From Marinilabiliales bacterium (GTDB taxonomy: Bacteria; Bacteroidota; Bacteroidia; Bacteroidales; UBA12077): a stretch of 23,761 nt of DNA. Below, one piece after another: positions 9,695-16,438 of this stretch. The notes below the pieces were generated by a model, which ran no database searches, was not told the origin of the DNA, and saw only the letters and a program-made list of their open reading frames with translations. Both the position numbers and the translations under genes were made by a program. Position 1 is the first letter of the stretch. Every line of letters begins with the position of its first letter. Where the stretch lies: the NCBI GenBank assembly GCA_002869305.1, contig PKTC01000119.1, forward strand, positions 1 through 23,761. Direction: 5' to 3'.

Positions 9695-10084
9695 ATGACA
9701 GAACTAAAAATTGAAGCTACTGATTCTACTCCTTTAATCCATTTCGATAAAAATTCAGGAACTTTTGAAATAAAAGGAAAATCGTTCCCAGAAGAAAGTA
9801 GGTCTTTCTATGCTCCCGCTCAAAGCTGGTTAGAAGATTATGCAAAAGAACCCAATGATGAAACTCTTTTTGCTTTTAAAATGGAATATTTTAATTCGTC
9901 ATCATCCCTTATCATACTAGAGATACTTAATCTTCTTGACAGTATTCATAAAGCAGGCAAGAAAGTTACCATATCATGGAATTATCTTAAAATTGATGAA
10001 GATATGATGGAAGCAGGTGAAGAATACGCCGAGCTAGTCAGTTTGCCATTCGAATTCCATGCTTTGGAAGAAACTGAATTTTAA
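9695..10084 (+). CDS. SiaC-family (DUF1987) regulatory phosphoprotein, copy 1
   Basis: This 129-residue protein matches the DUF1987/SiaC family over its whole length: IEATDSTPLIHFD at the start, then GKSFPEESRSFYAP, W45 with an acidic helix, MEYFNSSSSLIILEIL, and a terminal SLPFEF. In Pseudomonas aeruginosa SiaC is phosphorylated on Thr68 by SiaB and dephosphorylated by SiaA. The unphosphorylated form activates the diguanylate cyclase SiaD. Here the aligned residue is Ser68 in YFNSSS. The gene starts three bases after the phosphatase stop, which argues for translational coupling and a substrate relationship. No SiaB-like kinase and no GGDEF protein is visible in the window, so the downstream output is unknown. 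Confidence 0.88.
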   Translation: MTELKIEATDSTPLIHFDKNSGTFEIKGKSFPEESRSFYAPAQSWLEDYAKEPNDETLFAFKMEYFNSSSSLIILEILNLLDSIHKAGKKVTISWNYLKIDEDMMEAGEEYAELVSLPFEFHALEETEF

Positions 10085-10109
10085 TTTATTTAATATATAC
10101 AAATCACAT

Positions 10110-10496
10110 ATGGAACCTTTAATTATTGCAGCAACAGATGAATCTCCCGGTGTAAATCTTGATAAATCCCTGGGAAAGTTTTTGATGTTTGGCAAATCAT
10201 TCCCCGAAGAGGTTCGTCGGTTTTTTGATCCTGTTCTTTTATGGCTCGAAGAATATTCGAAAAATGCCAATGATGAAACTGTTTTTGAAATTCGTTTAGA
10301 ATATTATAATTCTGCCACTTCAACCATGTTATTAGATATCTTTTATCTTCTTGAAAAGATTATTGAATATCAGAATAAAAAAGTTACTATCATCTGGAAT
10401 TATCTTGAAGAAGATGATGATATGCTTGAAACCGGAAAGGAATATTCAGAAATGATTAAAATTCCTTTCGAGTTCAAAACTATAGAAGATTATTAA
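10110..10496 (+). CDS. SiaC-family (DUF1987) regulatory phosphoprotein, copy 2
   Basis: This 128-residue protein is a clear paralogue of its upstream neighbour. Shared features are the ATDESPGVNLDKS start, GKSFPEEVRRFFDP, W45LEEYSKNANDET, LEYYNSATSTMLLDIF and IPFEF near the end. I chose ATG 10110 rather than the in-frame TTG at 10059, because the earlier start would add residues with no family counterpart and overlap copy 1. The phospho-acceptor position is again Ser68 (YYNSAT). The two copies differ strongly between and within motifs, so this is an old duplication and they may have different partners. A hairpin immediately after the stop probably ends the operon. Confidence 0.87.
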   Translation: MEPLIIAATDESPGVNLDKSLGKFLMFGKSFPEEVRRFFDPVLLWLEEYSKNANDETVFEIRLEYYNSATSTMLLDIFYLLEKIIEYQNKKVTIIWNYLEEDDDMLETGKEYSEMIKIPFEFKTIEDY

Positions 10497-10499
10497 ATG

Positions 10500-10516
10500 C
10501 CTTCCATTATGGAAGG
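10500..10516. terminator. Hairpin between convergent genes
   Basis: CCTTCC-ATTAT-GGAAGG forms a six-pair stem with a five-base loop and is followed on the plus strand by TTTCTTATTT. It starts three bases after the second SiaC gene stop and lies four bases beyond the amidase stop on the other strand. It probably serves mainly the plus strand; the minus-strand tail is less T-rich. Confidence 0.6.
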
Positions 10517-10520
10517 TTTC

Positions 10521-12182
10521 TTATTTGAAAAAATCAGGATGCACTTTATTAAATTCAGTAATATCCTGGTATTTTTTTGCAAAAGCCAATATGGTAGCCT
10601 CGTCATATAAATTGCCAATAAAACTAATGCTTGTTGGATGGTTCTTTTCGTCAAATCCATTTGGAACAACAACACAAGGATGTCCTGTTAAGTTCGTCAT
10701 AAGCAATTGGCTGCCGCCAAACGAAGGACACACAATAATATCGTATTCTTGAATGAGTTCATGAAACTCTTCAATTAACATACTACGAATTCTGCTTGCC
10801 TGTAAGTATTCAACAGCCGGAATAAACCTTGACTTTCTAAAAATGTTAGGCCATGCATATTTATGTTGAGCAACTAATTCATCATCACTATTGCTCCTGG
10901 TTAGCTCATCAAATGCAGCACCTGCTTCAGCCTCAAGAATTATGGCCAAAGAATATACCTCAATATTATCAGGTAATTTGACTTCCTTTAATTCTATTCC
11001 CAATGATTTTAATACTTCTATCGAAATAGAGTCATTCTTTTGCCCTCTATAATCTTCACCATAAAACAAGTCTTTTAAGTATCCTACTTTGAGATTCGAT
11101 ACATTAATTTCAGTAGTATAATTAAATGGATAATTAACTGTAGATTGATCTTTTGGATCTTGCCCTCGAATTGCATCGAATATCAAGGCACATTCGTATG
11201 CACTCCGACATATTGGGCCAATCTTGTCCATGGTCCAGCTTAATGCCATAGCTCCATCCCTACTTACTCGCCCGAATGTTGGTCGTAAACCAGTAACTCC
11301 GCAGCGGGTCGAAGGAGAAACTATTGAGCCCCAGGTTTCGGTTCCAATGGCAAACGGAACTAAACCTGCAGCAGTTGCAGATGCCGACCCTGCCGACGAA
11401 CCACTAGATCCTTGCTGTAGATCCCAAGGATTTTTTGTAACTCCATCGTACCAAACATCGCCCATAGCTAAAGCACCAAGTGTTAATTTAGCAACCAGAA
11501 CCCCTCCTGCTGCTTCCAGTCTTTTTAATACTTCAGCTGTATACTCCAAGTTTTGATCTTTGTAAGGAGCGGCTCCCCAGGTGGTTTTATAGCCTTCAAC
11601 GGCAAAAAGATCTTTTACTCCATAAGGAATACCATGCAAAGGACCTTTGTATATACCTTCAGATATTTGATTATCGGCTTGCTGAGCTTGTTTTAATGCT
11701 AACTCTTCGGTCATTGTTACGACACACTCTAGGGTGTCGCCATATTGCTTTAAGCGATCGATATAAAATTTGGTAAGCTTTGTCGATGTAATTTTCTTAT
11801 GCCTGATTAATGATGCAAGTTCAGGAATTGAATAAAAGGCAAGTTCTTTTATATTTTCTGGCAATGCAATATCGTTAGGAATGTTCCACTTAAGATCAAG
11901 TTGTTTAGTATTATTTGAGTAATTAATAGGCCTTGGATCAAATGTAAATTTAGGAGCTACGCTATTTTCGACACTAACTTTTCGATTTTTCTCGTAATCC
12001 TCCAATACCACATTCAAGTCTTCCACTAAAGAATCTCTTTCTGTTTCTGTGTATTGGAGACCTATAATTTTTTCTGCTGATTGAATGTTCTGTTTATTGA
12101 TTTCTCCTTTTTGATCACAACTTATTAATAAAAATCCTATTACTATTGATGTAAATAGAACCTGAACAGCCTGATTTTTCAT
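10521..12182 (-). CDS. Amidase signature family lipoprotein
   Basis: The protein has 553 residues and belongs to the amidase signature family, which hydrolyses amide bonds with a Ser-cisSer-Lys triad. The triad is readable as K190 (GIPYGVKDLF), S262 (GSSGSSAGSA) and S286 (GTETWGSIVSPS), with the cis-Ser to nucleophile spacing of 24 seen in GatA. One of the usual glycines before the nucleophile is Trp (ETWGS instead of DTGGS). The N-terminus is a lipoprotein signal with lipobox LISC, lipid cysteine C22, followed by about 75 residues of linker. The enzyme is therefore expected on the periplasmic or outer-membrane side, which rules out GatA-type tRNA amidation. The substrate cannot be read. It appears to be a single-gene unit with its own promoter at 12205-12235. 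Confidence 0.9.
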   Translation of the reverse strand: MKNQAVQVLFTSIVIGFLLISCDQKGEINKQNIQSAEKIIGLQYTETERDSLVEDLNVVLEDYEKNRKVSVENSVAPKFTFDPRPINYSNNTKQLDLKWNIPNDIALPENIKELAFYSIPELASLIRHKKITSTKLTKFYIDRLKQYGDTLECVVTMTEELALKQAQQADNQISEGIYKGPLHGIPYGVKDLFAVEGYKTTWGAAPYKDQNLEYTAEVLKRLEAAGGVLVAKLTLGALAMGDVWYDGVTKNPWDLQQGSSGSSAGSASATAAGLVPFAIGTETWGSIVSPSTRCGVTGLRPTFGRVSRDGAMALSWTMDKIGPICRSAYECALIFDAIRGQDPKDQSTVNYPFNYTTEINVSNLKVGYLKDLFYGEDYRGQKNDSISIEVLKSLGIELKEVKLPDNIEVYSLAIILEAEAGAAFDELTRSNSDDELVAQHKYAWPNIFRKSRFIPAVEYLQASRIRSMLIEEFHELIQEYDIIVCPSFGGSQLLMTNLTGHPCVVVPNGFDEKNHPTSISFIGNLYDEATILAFAKKYQDITEFNKVHPDFFK

Positions 12183-12204
12183 TTCATTTGGTTTTGATGA
12201 GCAT

Positions 12205-12235
12205 TAAATTTAGTGAAATTCAGCTTGAATATCAA
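12205..12235 (-). promoter_or_regulatory. Candidate promoter of the amidase gene
   Basis: Read on the minus strand this is TTG-N20-TAAATTTA, matching TTTG-N19/20-TAnnTTTG apart from the last base. It lies about 23 bases before the amidase ATG, giving a short leader, and just beyond the terminator of the propeller gene. That fits two separate units. Confidence 0.5.
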
Positions 12236-12242
12236 TCCAAAC

Positions 12243-12272
12243 AATAAAAAACCCCTCGAAATTTCCGAGGGG
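12243..12272 (-). terminator. Intrinsic terminator of the beta-propeller gene
   Basis: CCCCTCG and CGAGGGG (12252-12258 and 12266-12272) form a perfect seven-pair stem. On the minus strand it is followed by TTTTTTATT. It lies 16 bases past the stop of the gene ending at 12289. Confidence 0.85.
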
Positions 12273-12288
12273 TCTGTTGCTCTATTTT

Positions 12289-15200
12289 TTAATTGAATAT
12301 TATTTTCCCGGTCCGATTGTCGTTAATCTTAAAAATATATATTCCTGATTTTTTTACTTCAGATTTATAAATAGCTATTATACCTTCTTTATCCGATGTT
12401 TTTGTTAAAATCATTCGACCTTGAAGATCATACAGTTTTAACTCAATATTATTAAGTTCTCTATTTTCAAAGTTAATCTGTATTTTATCTGAAGAAGGAT
12501 TTGGATATATGATCAAATTTGATTCATCTTCTGAAAAATTCTCTATCCCGGTTTTAATAGATCCGGTAATAACCACAGTACACGTTTTCGTATTACCTTC
12601 TTCATCCTCAACAGTTATAACCACTTCGTGCATTGTTCCATCTCCTGAATTAATATAAATACCTGATTCAGGATTCTGAGTTACAATTAGGTTTGTATCA
12701 TTGGTAAAATCATCAAATGAAATAATCATATCAGTTAAATCAGGTATTATCAGTTGCTCGTTTTCATCTAATGTAATACTTGTGTCCGAAGCACATGTTT
12801 CAATTTCTGGATCATTGATGTCATTTCCAATTAATGCAACAAATCCATTTACACTTTCCGATTTAAAAATATCACCTCCAATATTTATACTATATTTAAA
12901 ATCACCTCCAACATACACAAAGCTTGTATCCCATACAGCCGCACTTGTTAAACGACCATAAGATTTTACCATAGTCTTAACCCACTTTAACTCTCCCATA
13001 CTATTATATTTTGTAATAAAAGCATCATCCTCAGTACTTGGATAAATAAATTCTGAACCAAAATATAAGGTATCACCACTAACTGCATTTCCACCAAAAT
13101 ATACATCCCCATTTTTATCATTATCAATTTGACAGGTACTTACAATAAACTTATAATTATGAATAGAATTTGCCCAAAGTATCTCGCCTTCAGGATTTAT
13201 TTTCGTTATAAATGTTGAAAACCCAATACCGTAAGGGCTACTTAAAACAGTATCACCAAAAGTTGCTGAATCCTGATACATTCCCTTTATGTAACTATAT
13301 CCGAATTTATCAGTTATCATGCCTTCAGGCCAGCCATTATCATTGCTGTTTTCTATACCAGCATAAGATTTTATCCACTGCACAGAACCATCAGAGTTTA
13401 ACTTAGAGAAGAGTAAATTTCCGTCTCCTTCCTTTAATGTTATTTCAGTTTCATCAACAGTTACATTTTCGGAAATAAACTCGCCTGCTAAAAAGACATT
13501 ATCTTCACCATCAACCGAAATGAAGCCGAACCAATCTGTATATTCTCCTCCAGCTCGTTTTGCCCAAATAAAATTCCCATCTTTGTCATACTTTGATATA
13601 AAGATATCTCTATCCCCTTCACATATAAGCTCTTTATTACCAATAGTATCAGTAATGTAAAAAGTTCCACTTAAAACAATATTGCCTGAGTAATCAGCCC
13701 TTAAACACAACTCATTACATTTAACCTTTTCTTGTTTGGCCCATTTATAATTTCCTTCTGTATCGAACTTTGCTATAAAGTATCCTTCACTATTCTCATT
13801 GGGGTATAAGGTTTCTTCTCCAACTATAATTAAGGTATCTTGAAGTTCTCCTGATATAAATAAATTATCATCATTTGGACTCATTGTAATATAATTCCCG
13901 AAACTTCCGGCAACCATCCTCAGATCATTAAAATCTTTGATCCAAACAACTTCACCGAGATAGTTCTGTTTACTTAAGAATAAACCACTATTAATTGATT
14001 CTCCAAAAAATTCAATATCATTGGAAGCATAACCATATGTGTAAAGATTACCTATACTATCAGCAACCATTCCAATAACATCTCCCCGGGCACTATTTCC
14101 TTCAAATTGGTAATGCCATGAATTAACACCACTTGTATTATATTTAATAATTAAAATCATTCCATTTTCAGTCCCTACGGCTAAAATATTGTTAGAATTA
14201 TCAGTATATATACTTCCTGTGGAAAGATTTGTTTTTTTCGTCCAAAGAGTATTTCCTGTATTGTCAAATCTGGTAATCTCTTGAGATAAAACAACTATTT
14301 CGTTCTCATTATTAACTGCAACATCCTCAATATTACTTGTTGTCTTTTTTGCCCATTGAAAATTTCCCGAAGAATCACATTTTGTAATATAACCTGTAGT
14401 GGCATCAGTTAGAATATTTCCTCCGAAATCGACTTGCTCCTTAAAAAACCCAACCATAAATATATTCTCCTCACTATCAATATCTAATCTCTCTCCATAG
14501 CTACTTTCCATTAAATTTACATGAGCCGCCGTAACTCCCCATTTAAAATCACCACTCAAATCACTTTTTAGGATAAAAGCATTACTTATATAGTTACTTG
14601 AATTTAAAGTTACATTGTCATCAATAAATCCATCATTATAAGAACCTTCAACAACACCTACAAAATATGCATGAGTTTCTCCAACTTTTATATCATTTAT
14701 ACTTTCATCATGCAATTGTTCCCATAATAATGTACAATTACTATCATATTTTAGAATGATTGACTCATGCCGCCAACCTGTTTTTGTCTGGGTTGATCCT
14801 ACAATGTAAATATTTCCATTATTATCTATATCCATTTTAAGTCCAATTCTATACTCACCTTCATCCCCATAATGAACAGCCATTAAGTAATCACCAGATG
14901 TATTTAACTTTATTACATACAAATTATATTCAGCCTGATCTGGTAAATTAAAAGCTCCTACATCTATACTACCTGAGTAATATCCGGTTACATATATATT
15001 GTTACTTTGATCAACAGTTATATCAAAAGCTTCTGTCTTTTCTCCTGTTGAAGCTTCAATTTGTTTAATCCATAATAGCTCTCCACTATTATTAAACTTG
15101 GTAATAATAGCTTCTCGATCTCCCGTAGTTTTTAAAGTTTCTGAACCAACTGATAATTCACCACAGAATGAACCAACGAAGTACATATTGCCTTCTGAAT

Positions 15201-15471
15201 CTGTTGCTATTCCTTTACAATAATCATCACCACTTCCACCAATCTTTGACTTCCATCTCCAATCCGGCTCATTGCCATAACTTTTAGAGTCGGCAGCTGA
15301 ATTAATTAAAAAATGATATGATTTTTGTGAATTGCTTTTTTCTTCAGCAAGTTTTAATTGCTCAAGTTGTTCATTTGTAAGCTTCCTTTTAAGTAAAGGA
15401 TCAAGGTCCTGTGCACAAATAAAATGATAGCTAAATAGAACTACACTTAAAACAAGTAGAGTTTTTCTCAT
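12289..15471 (-). CDS. Secreted SBBP-like beta-propeller protein with HYR-like domain and type A T9SS sorting domain
   Basis: The 1,060-residue protein has a signal peptide (LLVLSVVLFSYHFICAQ, cleavage near residue 20). After a short Lys/Glu-rich segment, residues about 70-880 are degenerate repeats of the type GNMYFVGSF...ITKFNNSGELLWIK, recurring as GNIYIVGS, NNIYVTGYYSG and DNVFLAGEF. These are SBBP/beta-propeller blades. Residues about 889-975 look like an HYR/Ig-like module (CASDTSITLDENEQ, then GDGTMHEVVITVEDEEGNT). The last 75 residues (IIYPNPSSDKIQI, LYDLQGRMI, SGIYIFKI) are the type A sorting domain recognised by type IX secretion. It is expected outside the cell or attached to the surface. 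Ligand and function are unknown. It is monocistronic, with its own promoter and terminator. Confidence 0.88.
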   Translation of the reverse strand: MRKTLLVLSVVLFSYHFICAQDLDPLLKRKLTNEQLEQLKLAEEKSNSQKSYHFLINSAADSKSYGNEPDWRWKSKIGGSGDDYCKGIATDSEGNMYFVGSFCGELSVGSETLKTTGDREAIITKFNNSGELLWIKQIEASTGEKTEAFDITVDQSNNIYVTGYYSGSIDVGAFNLPDQAEYNLYVIKLNTSGDYLMAVHYGDEGEYRIGLKMDIDNNGNIYIVGSTQTKTGWRHESIILKYDSNCTLLWEQLHDESINDIKVGETHAYFVGVVEGSYNDGFIDDNVTLNSSNYISNAFILKSDLSGDFKWGVTAAHVNLMESSYGERLDIDSEENIFMVGFFKEQVDFGGNILTDATTGYITKCDSSGNFQWAKKTTSNIEDVAVNNENEIVVLSQEITRFDNTGNTLWTKKTNLSTGSIYTDNSNNILAVGTENGMILIIKYNTSGVNSWHYQFEGNSARGDVIGMVADSIGNLYTYGYASNDIEFFGESINSGLFLSKQNYLGEVVWIKDFNDLRMVAGSFGNYITMSPNDDNLFISGELQDTLIIVGEETLYPNENSEGYFIAKFDTEGNYKWAKQEKVKCNELCLRADYSGNIVLSGTFYITDTIGNKELICEGDRDIFISKYDKDGNFIWAKRAGGEYTDWFGFISVDGEDNVFLAGEFISENVTVDETEITLKEGDGNLLFSKLNSDGSVQWIKSYAGIENSNDNGWPEGMITDKFGYSYIKGMYQDSATFGDTVLSSPYGIGFSTFITKINPEGEILWANSIHNYKFIVSTCQIDNDKNGDVYFGGNAVSGDTLYFGSEFIYPSTEDDAFITKYNSMGELKWVKTMVKSYGRLTSAAVWDTSFVYVGGDFKYSINIGGDIFKSESVNGFVALIGNDINDPEIETCASDTSITLDENEQLIIPDLTDMIISFDDFTNDTNLIVTQNPESGIYINSGDGTMHEVVITVEDEEGNTKTCTVVITGSIKTGIENFSEDESNLIIYPNPSSDKIQINFENRELNNIELKLYDLQGRMILTKTSDKEGIIAIYKSEVKKSGIYIFKINDNRTGKIIFN

Positions 15472-15502
15472 AATATTATATTTAAAGAATTAATAACATT
15501 AT

Positions 15503-15533
15503 CAAAAATAAGGAAAGTAAGCAAAGATGCAAA
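15503..15533 (-). promoter_or_regulatory. Consensus Bacteroidota promoter of the propeller gene
   Basis: On the minus strand TTTG (15530-15533) is followed after exactly 19 bases by TATTTTTG (15503-15510), a full match to TTTG-N19-TAnnTTTG. It lies 32 bases upstream of the ATG at 15471. Confidence 0.7.
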
Positions 15534-15536
15534 TAC

Positions 15537-15566
15537 AAAAAAGGCCAGCATTTCTGCTGGCCTTTT
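15537..15566 (-). terminator. Intrinsic terminator of tRNA-Asn
   Basis: GGCCAGCA-TTTC-TGCTGGCC (15543-15562) forms a perfect eight-pair stem flanked by A and T runs. On the minus strand it is followed by TTTTTTGTATTT. It starts directly after the encoded CCA of the tRNA and ends four bases before the promoter of the next minus-strand gene. Confidence 0.88.
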
Positions 15567-15642
15567 GGCTCCCCAGGTAGGACTTGAACCTACGACCCCC
15601 TGATTAACAGTCAGGTGCTCTAACCAACTGAGCTACTGAGGA
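15566..15642 (-). tRNA. tRNA-Asn (anticodon GTT), CCA encoded
   Basis: The minus strand folds as a complete cloverleaf. The acceptor TCCTCAG pairs with CTGGGGA (one G-U pair), the D arm reads GCTCAGTTGGTTAGAGC, the anticodon stem CCTGA/TCAGG carries loop CTGTTAA with anticodon GTT, and the T arm is GTAGG-TTCAAGT-CCTAC. The discriminator is G and CCA is encoded at 15568-15566. No duplicated tRNA end or integrase gene is seen nearby, so nothing suggests use as an insertion site. Confidence 0.97.
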
Positions 15643-15958
15643 ATTTTTTTAACACTATGCGTGTTTTGCGTGGCAAAAATAAAAGCTTTTTACGAATAAA
15701 CAAACTGTTCCTGAAAAAAATTGCACTTTTTTTCCTATTTAAAGCTTATTATCCTGAATTACTGATTATAACACATTCAAAGAAATATTTTTCTGCTTTT
15801 ATTTTTAGGATTAGATCATATTATAAAATCATTTTAAATTATCTGTTAATAAAATAACAGGAGCCTGAATCCTTTATGTTCTAAGTCTTTTAAGAATTTA
15901 ATGTTGAGTGTGTTCTAAAACATATGTAATATTAAAAATACATTCTATTTTACTAACT
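15643..15958. other. Gene-free spacer
   Basis: AT-rich spacer between tRNA-Asn and the holo-ACP synthase gene. It holds the tRNA promoter near its left end. An open frame of 66 codons (15657-15857) is Phe/Leu/Ile/Lys-rich with no recognisable fold and overlaps that promoter, so I do not treat it as a gene. I see nothing else here. Confidence 0.6.
15674..15704 (-). promoter_or_regulatory. Consensus promoter of tRNA-Asn
   Basis: On the minus strand TTTG (15701-15704) is followed after exactly 19 bases by TATTTTTG (15674-15681), the same hexad pattern and spacing as the promoter at 15503-15533. It lies 32 bases before the mature tRNA 5' end. Confidence 0.72.
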
Positions 15959-15981
15959 TGTCAAAACCTTGTGTTTTGACA
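15959..15981. promoter_or_regulatory. Perfect 9-bp inverted repeat upstream of acpS
   Basis: TGTCAAAAC-CTTGT-GTTTTGACA is a perfect inverted repeat with a five-base centre. It ends 26 bases before the preferred start codon of the holo-ACP synthase gene. It has no T-run, so it is not a standard terminator. An operator for a dimeric regulator or an mRNA leader hairpin are both possible. Confidence 0.45.
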
Positions 15982-16007
15982 TTGTTTTAAACTTTAAAAG
16001 CTGCATT

Positions 16008-16391
16008 TTGGTAATTGGTATAGGCACAGATATGTTCGAGGTCAAAAGAATGAAAGACCGGCTTAAAAATCAACCGTCCTTTTCAGAGGGGATTTATACT
16101 ATTCACGAAATTGAATATTGCGAGCAATTTAAAAACAAGGCTGAACATTATGCCGCTCGATATGCAGCTAAAGAAGCATTCCTAAAGGCTATTGGAACTG
16201 GCTGGAGAAATGGAATTACCTTTAAGGATATTGAGATTATTAATGACAACCTAGGTAAGCCAGAAATTAAATTACATGGTAAAGCCAAAGAAGTTTGTGG
16301 GCAGTTAAATGCTCACAACATACTAGTTACATTAAGTCATACCAAAGAACTTGCAATTGCATTTGTAATCATAAATAACAAACAAACATAA
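16008..16391 (+). CDS. acpS: Holo-[acyl-carrier-protein] synthase
   Basis: AcpS transfers 4'-phosphopantetheine from CoA to the conserved serine of an acyl carrier protein. The hallmarks are VIGIGTDMFEVKRM at the N-terminus (metal-binding Asp), FSEGIYTIHEIEYC, the helix HYAARYAAKEAFLKAIGTG and VTLSHTKELAIAFV near the end. I prefer TTG 16008, giving 127 residues beginning MVIGIGTD as in the family. The longer frame from TTG 15969 would add 13 residues and start inside the loop of the inverted repeat at 15959-15981. It sits 47 bases before an acyl-CoA-synthetase-like gene and 1.8 kb before a carrier protein gene, so a dedicated carrier-activating role is plausible, though it may also be the cell's general AcpS. 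Confidence 0.88.
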   Translation: MVIGIGTDMFEVKRMKDRLKNQPSFSEGIYTIHEIEYCEQFKNKAEHYAARYAAKEAFLKAIGTGWRNGITFKDIEIINDNLGKPEIKLHGKAKEVCGQLNAHNILVTLSHTKELAIAFVIINNKQT

Positions 16392-16426
16392 ATTACAAAC
16401 TTGCTTGCCAGCAGGCAGGCTAAAAA
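16390..16426. repeat. Leader repeat, copy A
   Basis: Segment AAATTACAAA, then a GC-rich near-palindrome (TTGCTTGCCAGCAGGCAGGC, 16401-16420), then CTAAAAA. A diverged copy with the same order of blocks precedes the carrier protein gene at 18148-18187, and both genes share ACTACTATG at their start. CTGCCnGCAGGCAGG-type strings are, from memory, frequent between Bacteroidota genes, so this is probably a dispersed intergenic repeat. Confidence 0.5.
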
Positions 16427-16438
16427 CTAAAAACTACT

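Noticed and set aside
10059..10109. Longer N-terminus for the second SiaC-type gene
   Set aside because: It overlaps the end of the first copy and adds residues absent from the family; ATG 10110 aligns with the paralogue.
10525..11556. Plus-strand open frames inside the amidase gene
   Set aside because: They mirror the amidase coding strand, have no domain and no promoter; they are shadows of the real gene.
15566..15642. tRNA-Asn as an attachment site for a mobile element
   Set aside because: No duplicated tRNA 3' end, no integrase and no compositional shift on either side within the window.
15657..15857. Open frame of 66 codons after tRNA-Asn, plus strand
   Set aside because: Low-complexity Phe/Leu/Ile/Lys composition, no recognisable domain, and it overlaps the consensus tRNA promoter on the other strand.
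15969..16007. Longer N-terminus for holo-ACP synthase from TTG 15969
   Set aside because: The extra 13 residues have no family counterpart and the codon lies in the loop of a perfect inverted repeat; TTG 16008 gives the standard AcpS start.
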